NCBI GenBank assembly: GCA_028283725.1
Contig: JAPWKC010000002.1
Coordinates: 467,025 to 531,024, forward strand
Length of the DNA stretch: 64,000 nt
Direction of reading: 5' to 3'
Origin: Neorhizobium sp.
GTDB taxonomy: Bacteria > Pseudomonadota > Alphaproteobacteria > Rhizobiales > Rhizobiaceae
Shown here: one piece after another, positions 36,030-45,149 of the stretch
Layout of the letters: every line of letters starts with the position of its first letter
How positions within the stretch are numbered: position 1 is the first letter of the stretch
Notes under the pieces: model-generated
Told to the model about the DNA's origin: nothing
What the model saw: only the letters and a program-made list of their open reading frames with translations
Database searches by the model: none
Program-made: the position numbers and the translations under genes

Positions 36030-36088
36030 CAAACCAAAAGAATTGGCCCTGCAAGGGACGGGGCCCGTCACAAGAAAGGCTGATACCC

Positions 36089-37435
36089 ATGGATTTTCTA
36101 CCCAACTCGATCGAAGCGCGCGACATTCGTGCGCAGATGCCGGCTGCCGCCGACTTCCGCAAGCATGAGGAAACCGGATCGCTCGTCATCGAACGCGGCG
36201 ACGGCATCTATGTCTATGACAATAACGACAAGCGCTATATCGAAGGCCTTGCCGGCCTCTGGTCGGTTGCGGTCGGCTTCGGCGAGGAAAGACTGGCGCG
36301 CGTTGCCTACGAACAGATGGCGAAGCTGCCCTATTATCACATCTTCAACTACAAGACCCATGGCCCGTCCGTCGATCTGGCGGAGAAGGTCCTGTCGATG
36401 ATGCCCTTCCCGATGTCGAAAGTGCATTTCGCTTCTTCCGGCTCTGAGGCCAATGACCTTGTCGCCAAGATGGTCTGGTACCGCTCCAACGCGCTCGAAA
36501 AGCCGGAAAAGAAGAAGATCATCGGCCGGATCAAGGGCTATCACGGCGTGACGATTGCGGCCGGCTCGATCACCGGCATTCCGCGCAACCACGAAAGCTT
36601 CGACCTGCCGCTCGACCGCATGGTCCACACGTCCTGCCCGTCCTACCCCCATTTCGGTCTCGAAGGCGAAAGCGAAGCGGATTTCACCACCCGCATGTTG
36701 AAGGATCTTGAAGATCTCATCCTGAAGGAAGGCCCGGAAACCGTTGCCGCCTTCTGGGGCGAACCTGTCATGGGCGCCGGCGGCGTGCTGATGCCGCCGG
36801 ATGGCTACTGGGCGGGCGTCCAGGCAATCTTGAAGAAATACGATATCCTGCTCGTCGTCGACGAGGTCATCTGCGGCTTTGGCCGTACCGGCAATATGTT
36901 CGCCTGCGAGACATTCGGCATCACACCCGATGTCCTGGTTCTTTCCAAGCAGATCTCGTCGTCCTACCTGCCGCTTTCGGCCATCGTCATGAATGATGGC
37001 TTCTACCAGCCGATCGCCGACCAGTCGCACAAGATCGGCTCCTTCGGCCATGGCTTCACCGCCTCGGGGCATCCGGTCGTCACGGCAGTCGCGCTCGAGA
37101 ACCTGAAGATCATCGAGGAACGCGATCTCGTCGGCAATGCCGCCCGCCTTTCGCCAGCCTTCCTCAAGGGGCTGGAAGAGCTTGCGGCACATCCGCTCGC
37201 CTCGTCCCATCGCGGCGTCGGCCTGATCGGCGCGCTCGAACTGAAGCCCTGGGACAAGCCGGGCCTCGGCGCGACGACGGCTGCGGAAAAGATGCAGGAC
37301 ATGGGCCTCATCATCCGCGGTATCGGCGAAGCCATCTGCTTCTGCCCACCGCTGATCATTTCCGAAGAGCAGATCGCCGAGATGTTCGCCATCGCGAAAA
37401 AGGCGCTCGACGCTGTCGCTGCCGAACGCGGCTGA
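36089..37435 (+). CDS. Class III (omega-amino acid) PLP-dependent aminotransferase
   Basis: This 448-residue class III aminotransferase has the phosphate-binding stretch SSGSEANDLVAKMVWY, ring-stacking motif YHGVTIAAGS, Asp in LLVVDEVICGFGRTG and PLP lysine 287 in VLSKQISSSYLPLS. The family includes omega-amino-acid:pyruvate, putrescine, taurine and GABA aminotransferases. The start motif DIRAQMPAAADFRKHEETGSL is not diagnostic. It sits between the binding protein and a deaminase-like amidohydrolase, so it likely removes the amino group from an amine released by the amidohydrolases. ATG at 36089 has AAAGG about ten bases ahead. Confidence 0.92.
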   Translation: MDFLPNSIEARDIRAQMPAAADFRKHEETGSLVIERGDGIYVYDNNDKRYIEGLAGLWSVAVGFGEERLARVAYEQMAKLPYYHIFNYKTHGPSVDLAEKVLSMMPFPMSKVHFASSGSEANDLVAKMVWYRSNALEKPEKKKIIGRIKGYHGVTIAAGSITGIPRNHESFDLPLDRMVHTSCPSYPHFGLEGESEADFTTRMLKDLEDLILKEGPETVAAFWGEPVMGAGGVLMPPDGYWAGVQAILKKYDILLVVDEVICGFGRTGNMFACETFGITPDVLVLSKQISSSYLPLSAIVMNDGFYQPIADQSHKIGSFGHGFTASGHPVVTAVALENLKIIEERDLVGNAARLSPAFLKGLEELAAHPLASSHRGVGLIGALELKPWDKPGLGATTAAEKMQDMGLIIRGIGEAICFCPPLIISEEQIAEMFAIAKKALDAVAAERG

Positions 37436-37456
37436 CACCCACCGACCTGAAAACCA

Positions 37457-37478
37457 GCTCCGCGTTTCGACGCGGAGC
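37457..37478 (+). other. UUCG-tetraloop hairpin before the deaminase-like gene
   Basis: A perfect 9-bp stem (GCTCCGCGT / ACGCGGAGC) closed by the exceptionally stable tetraloop TTCG lies between the aminotransferase stop and the next ribosome site (AGGAGG at 37498). No U-tract follows. It may be a terminator or RNA-stabilising element. Confidence 0.6.
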
Positions 37479-37510
37479 CTCTCCCCGTCACGCCATCAGG
37501 AGGTCGAAGA

Positions 37511-38947
37511 ATGGTCAGGAAGATCATCCGCGCAGGTCACGTCATCGCATTTCAGAATGGCGGCCATCGGCACCTCAAGGACGGCACGATTGTCGTGGAA
37601 GACGACCGCATCGTCCATGTCGGCGGCGGGATATTCGAAGGCGAGGCCGACGAGGTGATCGATGCCTCCGACAAGATCGTGACGCCCGGCTTCATCAATA
37701 CCCACACCCATATCAGCGAATCCTATCTGGATCGCTCCTTCGTCGAGGATCGTGGTCCCCGCAATTTCTATCTTTCCGGACTTTTCGAATTCCTGACGGC
37801 GCGCAATGGCGCAATCACCGAGGAGGCCCGGCAGGCCTCGATTTCCGCTTCGATGCCGGAATTGATCCGCACCGGCACCACGACGGTCGTGGAAATGGGG
37901 TTGAGCGGCCATTTCGTAGCGGATCAGGCCGAGAAGGCCGGGTTGCGCGCCTATATCGGTGAATTCTACCGCTCGGGCCGCTGGTATACGACAGACGGCA
38001 GGAGCGTCTCCTATGAGTGGTGGGAGGATGATGGCGCGAGCCTGATGCAGAAGGCTGTCGACTTCATCAAAGCGGTGGACGGCCGGGCCAATGGCCGGAT
38101 CAAGGGTTTCCTCACACCCGCTCAGGTCGATACATGCTCGGAAGCGCTGTTGCGCCGGTCCCGCGCGGTGGCCGACGACATGAAGGTGCCGATGGCGCTG
38201 CATGCCTCGCAGTCGGTGCCCGAGTTTCAGGAAATGGTTCGCCGCAATGGGTGCTCGCCGATCGAATGGCTGGAAAAGATCGGCTTTCTCGGCAGCGATG
38301 TCCTGCTTGGCCACGCGATCATGCCCGGAGGCTCCAGCTGGGTGAATTACCACGCAGACGACCTGGACATTCTTGCCGATACCGGCACCAATGTCGCTCA
38401 CGCCGTCTGGGTCTTTGCCCGCCGTGGCATCGCGATGGAAAGCTATTCGAAATACCTCGCGCGCGGCATCAACATGACGCTTGCGACCGATACATCCCCG
38501 CAGAGCATGATCGAGGCGGTGCGCTGGACAGCCGTCATAGCCAAGATCATGGATCGGCGCTCGGAAGTCGCAACCGCAGCGGACGTCTTCAATTCGGCAA
38601 CGCTTTCCGGTGCGAAGTCGCTGGGCCGCGACGATCTGGGGCGCATCGCGCCCGGCGCCAAGGCCGATCTTCTGTTCTGGGAGGGCGCAAGTCTCTTCAT
38701 GACGCCGATGCGCGATCCGATCCGCAACATCGTCTATTCCGCCCAGACGGAAGATCTCAATTCTTCCATGGTGGATGGCGTCTTCATCATGAAGGATCGT
38801 GTTGTGCCCGGCTTCGATCCGAAGGCACTCGCCGCCGATCTGCAGAAAGGCGCCGAACACATGTGGGCCAACATGCACCATCAGGATTGGGCCCATCGCG
38901 ATATCGACGCCCTGTCACCGCAATCCTACCCGCAATATCGGGCCTGA
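37511..38947 (+). CDS. TRZ/ATZ-type amidohydrolase (deaminase/chlorohydrolase-like)
   Basis: This 478-residue metal-dependent hydrolase is of the cytosine/guanine/S-adenosylhomocysteine deaminase and triazine chlorohydrolase group. Metal ligands are His65 and His67 in FINTHTH, a His in MALHASQS, a His in LLGHAIMP and the Asp in LATDTSPQS. The C-terminal GAKADLLFWEG closes the beta sandwich. It is cytosolic. Its strong AGGAGG ribosome site follows the TTCG hairpin. As last gene of the GntR-controlled island it probably deaminates a ring or amidine nitrogen; the exact substrate is not known. Confidence 0.88.
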   Translation: MVRKIIRAGHVIAFQNGGHRHLKDGTIVVEDDRIVHVGGGIFEGEADEVIDASDKIVTPGFINTHTHISESYLDRSFVEDRGPRNFYLSGLFEFLTARNGAITEEARQASISASMPELIRTGTTTVVEMGLSGHFVADQAEKAGLRAYIGEFYRSGRWYTTDGRSVSYEWWEDDGASLMQKAVDFIKAVDGRANGRIKGFLTPAQVDTCSEALLRRSRAVADDMKVPMALHASQSVPEFQEMVRRNGCSPIEWLEKIGFLGSDVLLGHAIMPGGSSWVNYHADDLDILADTGTNVAHAVWVFARRGIAMESYSKYLARGINMTLATDTSPQSMIEAVRWTAVIAKIMDRRSEVATAADVFNSATLSGAKSLGRDDLGRIAPGAKADLLFWEGASLFMTPMRDPIRNIVYSAQTEDLNSSMVDGVFIMKDRVVPGFDPKALAADLQKGAEHMWANMHHQDWAHRDIDALSPQSYPQYRA

Positions 38948-38954
38948 TATTCTA

Positions 38955-39851
38955 TCATCCGCGCTCGCGTGCGGCTTCGCGCAGCAGCCACTGGCGAAAG
39001 GCGGCGGCGCTCTTGTTCGGCCCGTCCTTTTCCGGCTGGACGATCCAGAAGGCCTCGCCGGAACGCACCGGCGGGCCGAAGGGCGTGATAAGGTCACCGC
39101 TCTCCAGTTCGCGCCTGACCGCGTGCCGGCCGACGACGGCGATGCCGACGCCGGCAAGGACGGCCTGTATCAGCAAGGCGCTCGACGGGAAGCGCACACC
39201 CTGGATCGGCCCGCTATAATCCAGTTTGGAAGAGCGCAGCCAATGCAGCCAGAGGCTGGGGCGGCTGGCATTCTGCAATGTCGGATAGTCGGAAAAATCG
39301 AGGGGCTTGCACGGTCTTGTCGCCGGTACGAGTTTCGGCGAGGCAATCACCACCAGTTCCTCCTCGAAAAGTGCCGTACTGTGAGCGTTCGCCCAGGTGC
39401 CGAACCCGCGCAGGATGCCGATGTCGATACGCTCGTTCTCGAAGTCGATCGTATTGCCGATGGTGACGATTTCGATCGGAATATCGGGATGTGCATCGAG
39501 GAAGGTACTGAGCCTTGGGGTCAGCCAATGGGTGGCGATGGCCGCCGAGGCCGCGATCATCAACGATGCGTCGGCGGTGCGGCCGCGCACGGCATCGATG
39601 GAGACCTCCTCGATCCGGTTGAGGCACTGGGCAACGTCATGGAAATACCTGTTGCCGACGCTGTTCAGTGTCAGGCGTGAGCCGACACGCTCGAACAACC
39701 TGACGCCGAGAAAGGTCTCAAGGTTCTGAACCTGCCGGCTGACCCCACTTTGGGTCATGCCGAGCTCTTCGCCGGCCTTGGTGAAGCTGCGGTGGCGAGC
39801 GGCCGATTCGAAGGCGTGCAAGGCCGAAAGCGAAGGGAGAAAACGGCGCAT
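38955..39851 (-). CDS. GcvA-like LysR-family regulator
   Basis: This 298-residue LysR protein has a GcvA-type N-terminus (RRFLPSLSALHAFESAARHRSFTKAGEELGMTQSGVSRQVQNLE) and effector domain. It converges on the deaminase gene with a 7-base gap and is divergent from the polar amino acid importer operon at 40050. A large perfect inverted repeat containing a T-N11-A box lies 21 bases before its start. It most likely controls the 40-47.6 kb operon. Confidence 0.92.
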   Translation of the reverse strand: MRRFLPSLSALHAFESAARHRSFTKAGEELGMTQSGVSRQVQNLETFLGVRLFERVGSRLTLNSVGNRYFHDVAQCLNRIEEVSIDAVRGRTADASLMIAASAAIATHWLTPRLSTFLDAHPDIPIEIVTIGNTIDFENERIDIGILRGFGTWANAHSTALFEEELVVIASPKLVPATRPCKPLDFSDYPTLQNASRPSLWLHWLRSSKLDYSGPIQGVRFPSSALLIQAVLAGVGIAVVGRHAVRRELESGDLITPFGPPVRSGEAFWIVQPEKDGPNKSAAAFRQWLLREAARERG

Positions 39852-39871
39852 CGGGCCTCCGGCATTCTAGG

Positions 39872-39900
39872 GTCTGTCATGACGATTACTCATGACAGAC
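39872..39900. promoter_or_regulatory. Perfect inverted repeat with LysR T-N11-A box
   Basis: Perfect 11-bp arms GTCTGTCATGA (39872-39882) and TCATGACAGAC (39890-39900) flank seven bases. The inner ATGA/TCAT ends give the T-N11-A pattern of LysR binding sites. It lies between lysR and the divergent importer, close to the lysR start. Confidence 0.7.
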
Positions 39901-40049
39901 TGACTTTTCAAGTTTTGCCTTTTGTATGGGGCAAGTTCATAAAATGAGCAGTCTGTAGCAATGCGCGCATAATGACCACCGGAACGCAGGGCTACCACGG
40001 CATTCGCGCTGTTGGAAAATGGCCGTCGCAAAAGAAAAAGGGGAACGAA

Positions 40050-40886
40050 ATGATTACAAGACGAAACTTCGGCAAGCTCGTGGGTGTCGGCGCACTTGGC
40101 GTTTCCGCTGGCGCGATGACCTCAACGCATGCGAGCGCGGCAAGTTCGCTGGAGCGCGTGAAGGCTTCCGGCACGCTGCGCATCGGCGGCGTGGCAGATG
40201 GCGCCCCCTATTACCAGAAGGGTCTGGCAGACGGCGCCTGGAAGGGCTTCTACATCGACATCTGCCAGAAGCTCGCCGATGACCTCGGCGTGAAGATGGC
40301 GATCACCGAAACGACCTGGGGCAATTCTGTGCTCGACCTGCAGTCGGACAAGATCGATGTCTTCTTCGGTCTCAACCCGACCCCGGAGCGTCTGAAGGTT
40401 GTCGATTTCTCCGGCCCGGTGTTCAAGAACTCGTTCACGATGATTGCTCGCAAGGGCATCGAAGCCAAGACCTGGGATGATTTCAACAAGCCGGAAATGC
40501 GCATCGCCGTCGATGCCGGCTCCTCTCATGACGCGGCGATGACCCGCCATGCGCCGAAGGCAGAGATTGCACGTCTGAAGACCGCCAGCGACGCTACGGC
40601 AGCCCTTCAGTCGGGCCGCGCGGACGCTCAGTGCCTCGTCATGGTTCTGGCCCTGACGCTGCGTTCGAAAAATCCGTCGATCGGCAGCCTCATCGTGCCG
40701 ACACCGGCTGATTTCACCACATCGAATGCCGGCTTCCGCCGCGAGGAAGACCAGTCCTGGCGCAATTATGTCGATGGCTGGATCAGCACGCATCGCGATA
40801 ACGGCTTCATCAAGCAGGCGATCATCAAGAACATGGCGCTGGTCGGCGTCAAGGAAAGCGATTTTCCGCCCGGCTTCGAGATCTGA
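40050..40886 (+). CDS. Periplasmic binding protein of a polar amino acid ABC importer (SBP_bac_3)
   Basis: This 278-residue family 3 solute-binding protein begins MITRRNFGKLVGVGALG, a Tat signal with twin arginines and hydrophobic stretch. The mature part has LERVKASGTLRIGG, a GFYIDICQKLADDLGV domain-1 motif and VVDFSGPVFKN. ATG at 40050 has AGGGGAACGAA ahead; the earlier in-frame ATG at 39972 gives a non-signal-like extension. The downstream dehydratase and reductase suggest an amino acid such as hydroxyproline or D-proline as ligand (inference). Confidence 0.92.
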   Translation: MITRRNFGKLVGVGALGVSAGAMTSTHASAASSLERVKASGTLRIGGVADGAPYYQKGLADGAWKGFYIDICQKLADDLGVKMAITETTWGNSVLDLQSDKIDVFFGLNPTPERLKVVDFSGPVFKNSFTMIARKGIEAKTWDDFNKPEMRIAVDAGSSHDAAMTRHAPKAEIARLKTASDATAALQSGRADAQCLVMVLALTLRSKNPSIGSLIVPTPADFTTSNAGFRREEDQSWRNYVDGWISTHRDNGFIKQAIIKNMALVGVKESDFPPGFEI

Positions 40887-40895
40887 CGCCATTCC

Positions 40896-40917
40896 TGCGG
40901 GGCCCGATGGCCCCGCA
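40896..40917 (+). other. Intercistronic stem-loop after the binding-protein gene
   Basis: A perfect 9-bp stem (TGCGGGGCC / GGCCCCGCA) with loop CGAT starts 10 bases past the stop codon and precedes the permease gene. It has the same position and probable role as the hairpins at 24037 and 35942. Confidence 0.65.
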
Positions 40918-40951
40918 TTCTGCCTCTTGAGAGACGTTGAGCACTGACACT

Positions 40952-41614
40952 ATGTACACTTGGGATTTCTCCATCATCTACGAATATCGATGGGTATTCC
41001 TGCATGGCCTGGGCATTACCGTTGCCTTGACCGCGGCGATCATCGTCGGCGGTCTCGCCGTCGGGATGACGGCCGCCATCTGTCTTCTGTCGCCGTTTCG
41101 CCTGCTGCGTCTCGTTTCGCTGTGCTTTATCGAAGTGTTCCGCTGCACCCCCATTCTGGTGCAGCTCATCTGGTTCTACTATGCTCTGCCGATCATCTCG
41201 GGCATCGATCTGTCGCCGGTGACGGCCTCGCTTATCGCGCTCTCCTGCTATGGCGGCTCCTTCTACGCGGAAATTATCCGCGGCGGCATCGTCTCGCTCG
41301 ATCCGGGCCAGACCGAAGCCGCACAGGCGCTCGGCATGCGTCCGTCTCTGGTCATGCGCCGCATCGTCCTGCCGCAGGCGCTTCGCCGCATGCTGCCGGC
41401 GCTGATGAACCAGTCGATCCTGCAGTTCAAGAATACCTCGCTGGTCTCCGTCGTCGCCGTGCCGGATCTCGTCTACCAGGGACAGATGGTGGCGCATGAC
41501 AGCTACCGTCCACTCGAGACTTACACCGCCGTCGCCGTTGGATATTTCGCTATTCTCTTCCCCCTGACGCTGTTCGTCCGCTACCGCGAGCGCAAGTCCA
41601 AGGAGGCGCGCTGA
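40952..41614 (+). CDS. Polar amino acid ABC importer permease (HisMQ/GlnP family)
   Basis: This 220-residue permease has about five spans and begins MYTWDFSIIYEYRWVFLHGLGITV, the usual family start. The EAA loop is TEAAQALGMRPSLVMRRIVLPQALRRMLPAL. ATG at 40952 is used because it matches family starts; a TTG at 40937 would add five residues. It is the only permease in the operon, so the channel is probably a homodimer. Its stop overlaps the ATPase start (TGATG). Confidence 0.92.
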   Translation: MYTWDFSIIYEYRWVFLHGLGITVALTAAIIVGGLAVGMTAAICLLSPFRLLRLVSLCFIEVFRCTPILVQLIWFYYALPIISGIDLSPVTASLIALSCYGGSFYAEIIRGGIVSLDPGQTEAAQALGMRPSLVMRRIVLPQALRRMLPALMNQSILQFKNTSLVSVVAVPDLVYQGQMVAHDSYRPLETYTAVAVGYFAILFPLTLFVRYRERKSKEAR

Positions 41615-42390
41615 TGTCGACTGCGCCGATGATCGAAATCGCAGCCCTGCGCAAAAGCTTCGGGCCGCTCGAAGTCCTCAAGGATATCAATCTGAAAGTC
41701 GGTGCCGGGGGCGTGGTTGCGCTGCTCGGGCCCTCCGGGTCTGGCAAATCAACGCTGTTGCGTTGCGTCAATCTTCTGGTCATGCCGGATGACGGGGCGA
41801 TCCGCGTGGGCGATACGTCCTTCACCTTCGGCCGCACGACGACGCCTCCGCGCGCACGCGCGCTCGCCGATTTCCGTGCCGGAACCGGCATGGTGTTCCA
41901 GAACTTCAATCTCTTTCCGCATATGAGCGTGCTTCAAAACGTTATGGAAGCGCCGGTTTATGTCCGCAAGCTGCCGAAGGCGGCTGCCCGTGACCTTGCC
42001 ATGGCCCAGCTTGCGAAAGTCGGGCTTGCCGATCGCGCCGGTCAGCGCCCGGACACATTATCGGGTGGTCAGAAGCAGCGTGTCGCAATCGCCCGCGCGC
42101 TTGCGATGGAGCCGCGCGTGATGCTGTTCGACGAGGCGACCTCGGCGCTCGATCCGGAACTGGTCGGCGAAGTGCTGCAGACGATGCAGCAGCTCGCGGC
42201 CGACGGAATGACCATGCTGATCGTGACCCATGAGATCGCCTTCGCCCGTGAAGTGGCCGATCGCGTGGTCTTCATGCGGGATGGCTATGTCGTCGAGGAG
42301 GGGCCAGCCAGACAGGTCATCGATAATCCGCAGACGGAAGCCACACGCAGCTTCCTCAGCCACTTCCACAAGGGTCAGACCGCAGGCTGA
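41614..42390 (+). CDS. Polar amino acid ABC importer ATPase (GlnQ/HisP family)
   Basis: This 258-residue nucleotide-binding subunit has Walker A LLGPSGSGKSTLL, the Q-loop region MVFQNFNLFPHMSVLQNV, signature LSGGQKQRVAIARALAM, Walker B VMLFDEATSALDPE and H-loop LIVTHEIAFA. It is translationally coupled to the permease by a one-base overlap. It completes the LysR-controlled amino acid importer. Confidence 0.96.
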   Translation: MSTAPMIEIAALRKSFGPLEVLKDINLKVGAGGVVALLGPSGSGKSTLLRCVNLLVMPDDGAIRVGDTSFTFGRTTTPPRARALADFRAGTGMVFQNFNLFPHMSVLQNVMEAPVYVRKLPKAAARDLAMAQLAKVGLADRAGQRPDTLSGGQKQRVAIARALAMEPRVMLFDEATSALDPELVGEVLQTMQQLAADGMTMLIVTHEIAFAREVADRVVFMRDGYVVEEGPARQVIDNPQTEATRSFLSHFHKGQTAG

Positions 42391-42434
42391 GGGCCTGCGG
42401 CGTTCTGACAGGACCAGTCTCAGGAGACAAAGAC

Positions 42435-43556
42435 ATGGATCGCATAGAGAGGCTTCGCCTCTTTCTGATCGAAAGCCCGATCAAGATGGCCCGCCTTCAG
42501 GGTGTCGGCAACGTCAAGGGCACGGTCAAGCGCGTGCTGGTGGAGCTGACCTCCTCCTCCGGCATCGTGGGTTGGGGGGAGGCTGCCCCCTGGGAAGTCT
42601 TTACCGGCACGGCCGAGGCTGCCTTTTCCGCGATCGACGTCTATCTCCGATCCGTTGTACTGGGAGCGCCGGTCAAGGAAATCCGCGCGCTCACGCGCAG
42701 GATGGACAAGGTGATCGTCGGTCACGGCGAGGCGAAACTGGCAATCGAGACCGCCATGTTCGACATTCTCGGCAAGTCCTGCGGACTGTCGATCGCCGAT
42801 CTGCTCGGTGGCCGGGTGCGCGACAGCATTCCCTTGTCCTTTTCGATCGCTGATCCGGATTTCGATGCCGACATGGAGCGGATGAAGGCCATGGTGCCCG
42901 CCGGCAACCGGATCTTCAAGGTCAAGACCGGCGTCAAGCCGCATCATGTAGACATGGCGCATCTGGAAGCCATGCGCGATGCCTTCGGAGACCGTATCGA
43001 CCTTCGCCTCGACTACAATCAGGCGCTTCAGCCCTTCGGCGCGATCTCCGTCCTTCGCGACGTCGATCGTTTCCGTCCGACATTCATCGAGCAGCCCGTC
43101 CCGCGCGACTGCCTGACGGCTATGGCGTCGTTTGCGGACGCCCTCGATACGCCGATCCTTGCCGACGAAAGCTGCTTCGACGCCCGCGACCTGATGGAGG
43201 TCATCCGGCTCCAGGCGGCGGATGCGATTTCGGTGAAATTGATGAAGGTTGGCGGCATCTTGAAGGGACAGGCGTTGATGGCGATCGCCGATGCAGCGCA
43301 TCTGCCGGGCTATGGCGGCACTCTTTGGGAAGGCGGCGTGGCACTTGCAGCCGGTACGCAGTTCATCGCGGCGACACCGGGCATGTCGCTCGGCTGCGAA
43401 TTCTACATGCCGCACCATGTGCTGACGGAGGATGTTCTGGAAGAGCGGATCGAGAACCGCGATGGCCACGTCATCGTTCCGACGGGTCCGGGACTTGGGA
43501 TCAGCATCAGCGAGGCATCGCTGCGCGGTAACGCCCGTATCCTGAAGGAAGCCTGA
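42435..43556 (+). CDS. Enolase-superfamily dehydratase/racemase of the MLE subgroup
   Basis: This 373-residue mandelate racemase/muconate lactonizing enzyme-type protein has KxK acid-base pair Lys162/Lys164 (FKVKTG), metal ligands Asp193 (LRLDYN), Glu219 (FIEQP) and Asp244 (LADES), and second base Lys268 (SVKLMKVGG). Lysines on both faces suit alpha-proton chemistry on an amino acid, as in cis-3-hydroxy-L-proline dehydratase of Labrenzia, whose neighbours also include an ornithine-cyclodeaminase-type reductase. That assignment fits this context but is not proven; dipeptide epimerase or cycloisomerase activities are alternatives. It is in an operon with the amino acid importer. Confidence 0.85.
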   Translation: MDRIERLRLFLIESPIKMARLQGVGNVKGTVKRVLVELTSSSGIVGWGEAAPWEVFTGTAEAAFSAIDVYLRSVVLGAPVKEIRALTRRMDKVIVGHGEAKLAIETAMFDILGKSCGLSIADLLGGRVRDSIPLSFSIADPDFDADMERMKAMVPAGNRIFKVKTGVKPHHVDMAHLEAMRDAFGDRIDLRLDYNQALQPFGAISVLRDVDRFRPTFIEQPVPRDCLTAMASFADALDTPILADESCFDARDLMEVIRLQAADAISVKLMKVGGILKGQALMAIADAAHLPGYGGTLWEGGVALAAGTQFIAATPGMSLGCEFYMPHHVLTEDVLEERIENRDGHVIVPTGPGLGISISEASLRGNARILKEA

Positions 43557-43677
43557 AGCCTCCGGCTGAGCCGGGACGGCATCATATCGACAGGCGCGCA
43601 TCAATAGAAATGACCGGGTCCGCCGCAGGACGCGCCGGGCGACGGAATATGCTTTGCTCAACGGGCAGGAAACCGAC

Positions 43678-44943
43678 ATGAACGACAAGACCACAAGACA
43701 CGTCGCGGTCATCGGAGGCGGCATCATCGGCGCGTGCTGCGCACTTGCTCTCGTTCGTGCCGGTCAGCGCGTCACATTGATCGAGCCTGAAACGCCCGGC
43801 GGCACGCAGGCGGCGAGTTATGGCAACGGTGCTTTTCTCAGCCCCGCCTCGATCATACCGATGTCGGTTCCGGGTCTGTGGAAGAAAGTCCCCGGTTATC
43901 TCACCGATCCGACAGGTCCGCTGACGATCCGCTGGCGCTATCTGCCTCGGCTCCTGCCATGGCTTGCCCGGTTTCTCTATGCGGGTCATTCGTTGAAAAA
44001 GGTGCGCCGCACCGCTTCGATCCTCTGGTCGCTGGTCCACGATTCCCCGGATCGCCACGCAGAACTGGCCGCAAGCTGCGCTCGACCGGAGATGGTCCGT
44101 CGCGATGGCCTGCTCTATGCCTATCCCGATCGCGCTGCTTTCGCGCAGGAAGCGCTGTCCTGGAGCCTGAGGCGGGAGAATGGCCTGACCTGGCGGGAGA
44201 TCGCCGGTGAGGAATTGCGGGAGATCGAACCGGCGCTCGCCCCGTCCTATTCCTTTGCAGTCCTTGTCGAAAGCGGTGCCAGCTGCACCGATCCCGGTGC
44301 CTATGTCGCAGCCGTGGTCGCTCAGGCCGTCGCAGAGGGTGCCGAACTCGTCCGGACGAAAGCCGACGGGTTTCACATCGTTGATGGAAAGCTTGCCGGC
44401 GTGCGGACGACGACGGGCACCCTTGCCTGTGATCGTGCCGTCGTGGCTGCCGGCATTCGTTCGAAATCGCTTGCCGGAGCGCTGGGCGACACGATCCCGC
44501 TGGAGAGCGAACGCGGCTATCATGTCGAGATTGCGTCTCCCGATATCGCGTTGCGCCGGCCCGTCATGCCGTCCGATGGCAAGATGTCGAACGTGATGAC
44601 CCCCGGCGGCTTGCGGGCGGCGGGTCAGGTGGAACTGGCTTCGGTAGATGCCGAGCCCGATTGGCGCCGGGCCAATATCCTGATGGATCATCTGCGCCGG
44701 ACCTATCCGCAGCTCGCCACGAAGAATGCGACAGCCCGCTGGATCGGCCATCGCCCGTCCACGCCGGACGGATTGCCGGTCATCGGCAAAGCGAAAGGCT
44801 GCGGCGAGGTGGTCTATGCTTTCGGTCACGGCCATATCGGGCTTTCGGCCGCACCTCGCACGGCGGAAATCGTCACGAGCCTGATCTGCGATACACTTGC
44901 ACCGATCGACACGTCTGCGTTCGCCGCAAGCCGCTTCCGGTGA
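43678..44943 (+). CDS. DadA-like FAD-dependent D-amino acid dehydrogenase family protein
   Basis: This 421-residue DAO-fold flavoprotein has an N-terminal dinucleotide site VAVIGGGIIGACCALALVRAGQRVTLIE, the DadA-type ASYGNGAFLSPASIIPMSVPG stretch and a C-terminal PDGLPVIGKAKGCGEVVYAFGHGHIGLS. It should oxidise a secondary or D-amino acid (for example D-proline or cis-hydroxy-D-proline) to an imino acid, feeding electrons to the respiratory chain. ATG at 43678 has CAGGAAA seven bases upstream. It is placed between the enolase-superfamily enzyme and the pyrroline-carboxylate-type reductase. Confidence 0.9.
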   Translation: MNDKTTRHVAVIGGGIIGACCALALVRAGQRVTLIEPETPGGTQAASYGNGAFLSPASIIPMSVPGLWKKVPGYLTDPTGPLTIRWRYLPRLLPWLARFLYAGHSLKKVRRTASILWSLVHDSPDRHAELAASCARPEMVRRDGLLYAYPDRAAFAQEALSWSLRRENGLTWREIAGEELREIEPALAPSYSFAVLVESGASCTDPGAYVAAVVAQAVAEGAELVRTKADGFHIVDGKLAGVRTTTGTLACDRAVVAAGIRSKSLAGALGDTIPLESERGYHVEIASPDIALRRPVMPSDGKMSNVMTPGGLRAAGQVELASVDAEPDWRRANILMDHLRRTYPQLATKNATARWIGHRPSTPDGLPVIGKAKGCGEVVYAFGHGHIGLSAAPRTAEIVTSLICDTLAPIDTSAFAASRFR

Positions 44944-45149
44944 AACGGCCCTGGAAGCACAGGCACGTCTGACTATCCGGCTTGCGGCCAGAAATTTTGT
45001 CGCACCTGTAGTCAGCGCGGTTTTCCGTCTATCGCCGCATGTCAGAATCCCCTATGCGAATGACAAGGAGGAGTTGCGGGAGGCTATGGATCAAATGGCC
45101 TGTTGATGCGCAATTCCCCCGCTCAGGCCTTAAGTACAAGGCCGAGTGA

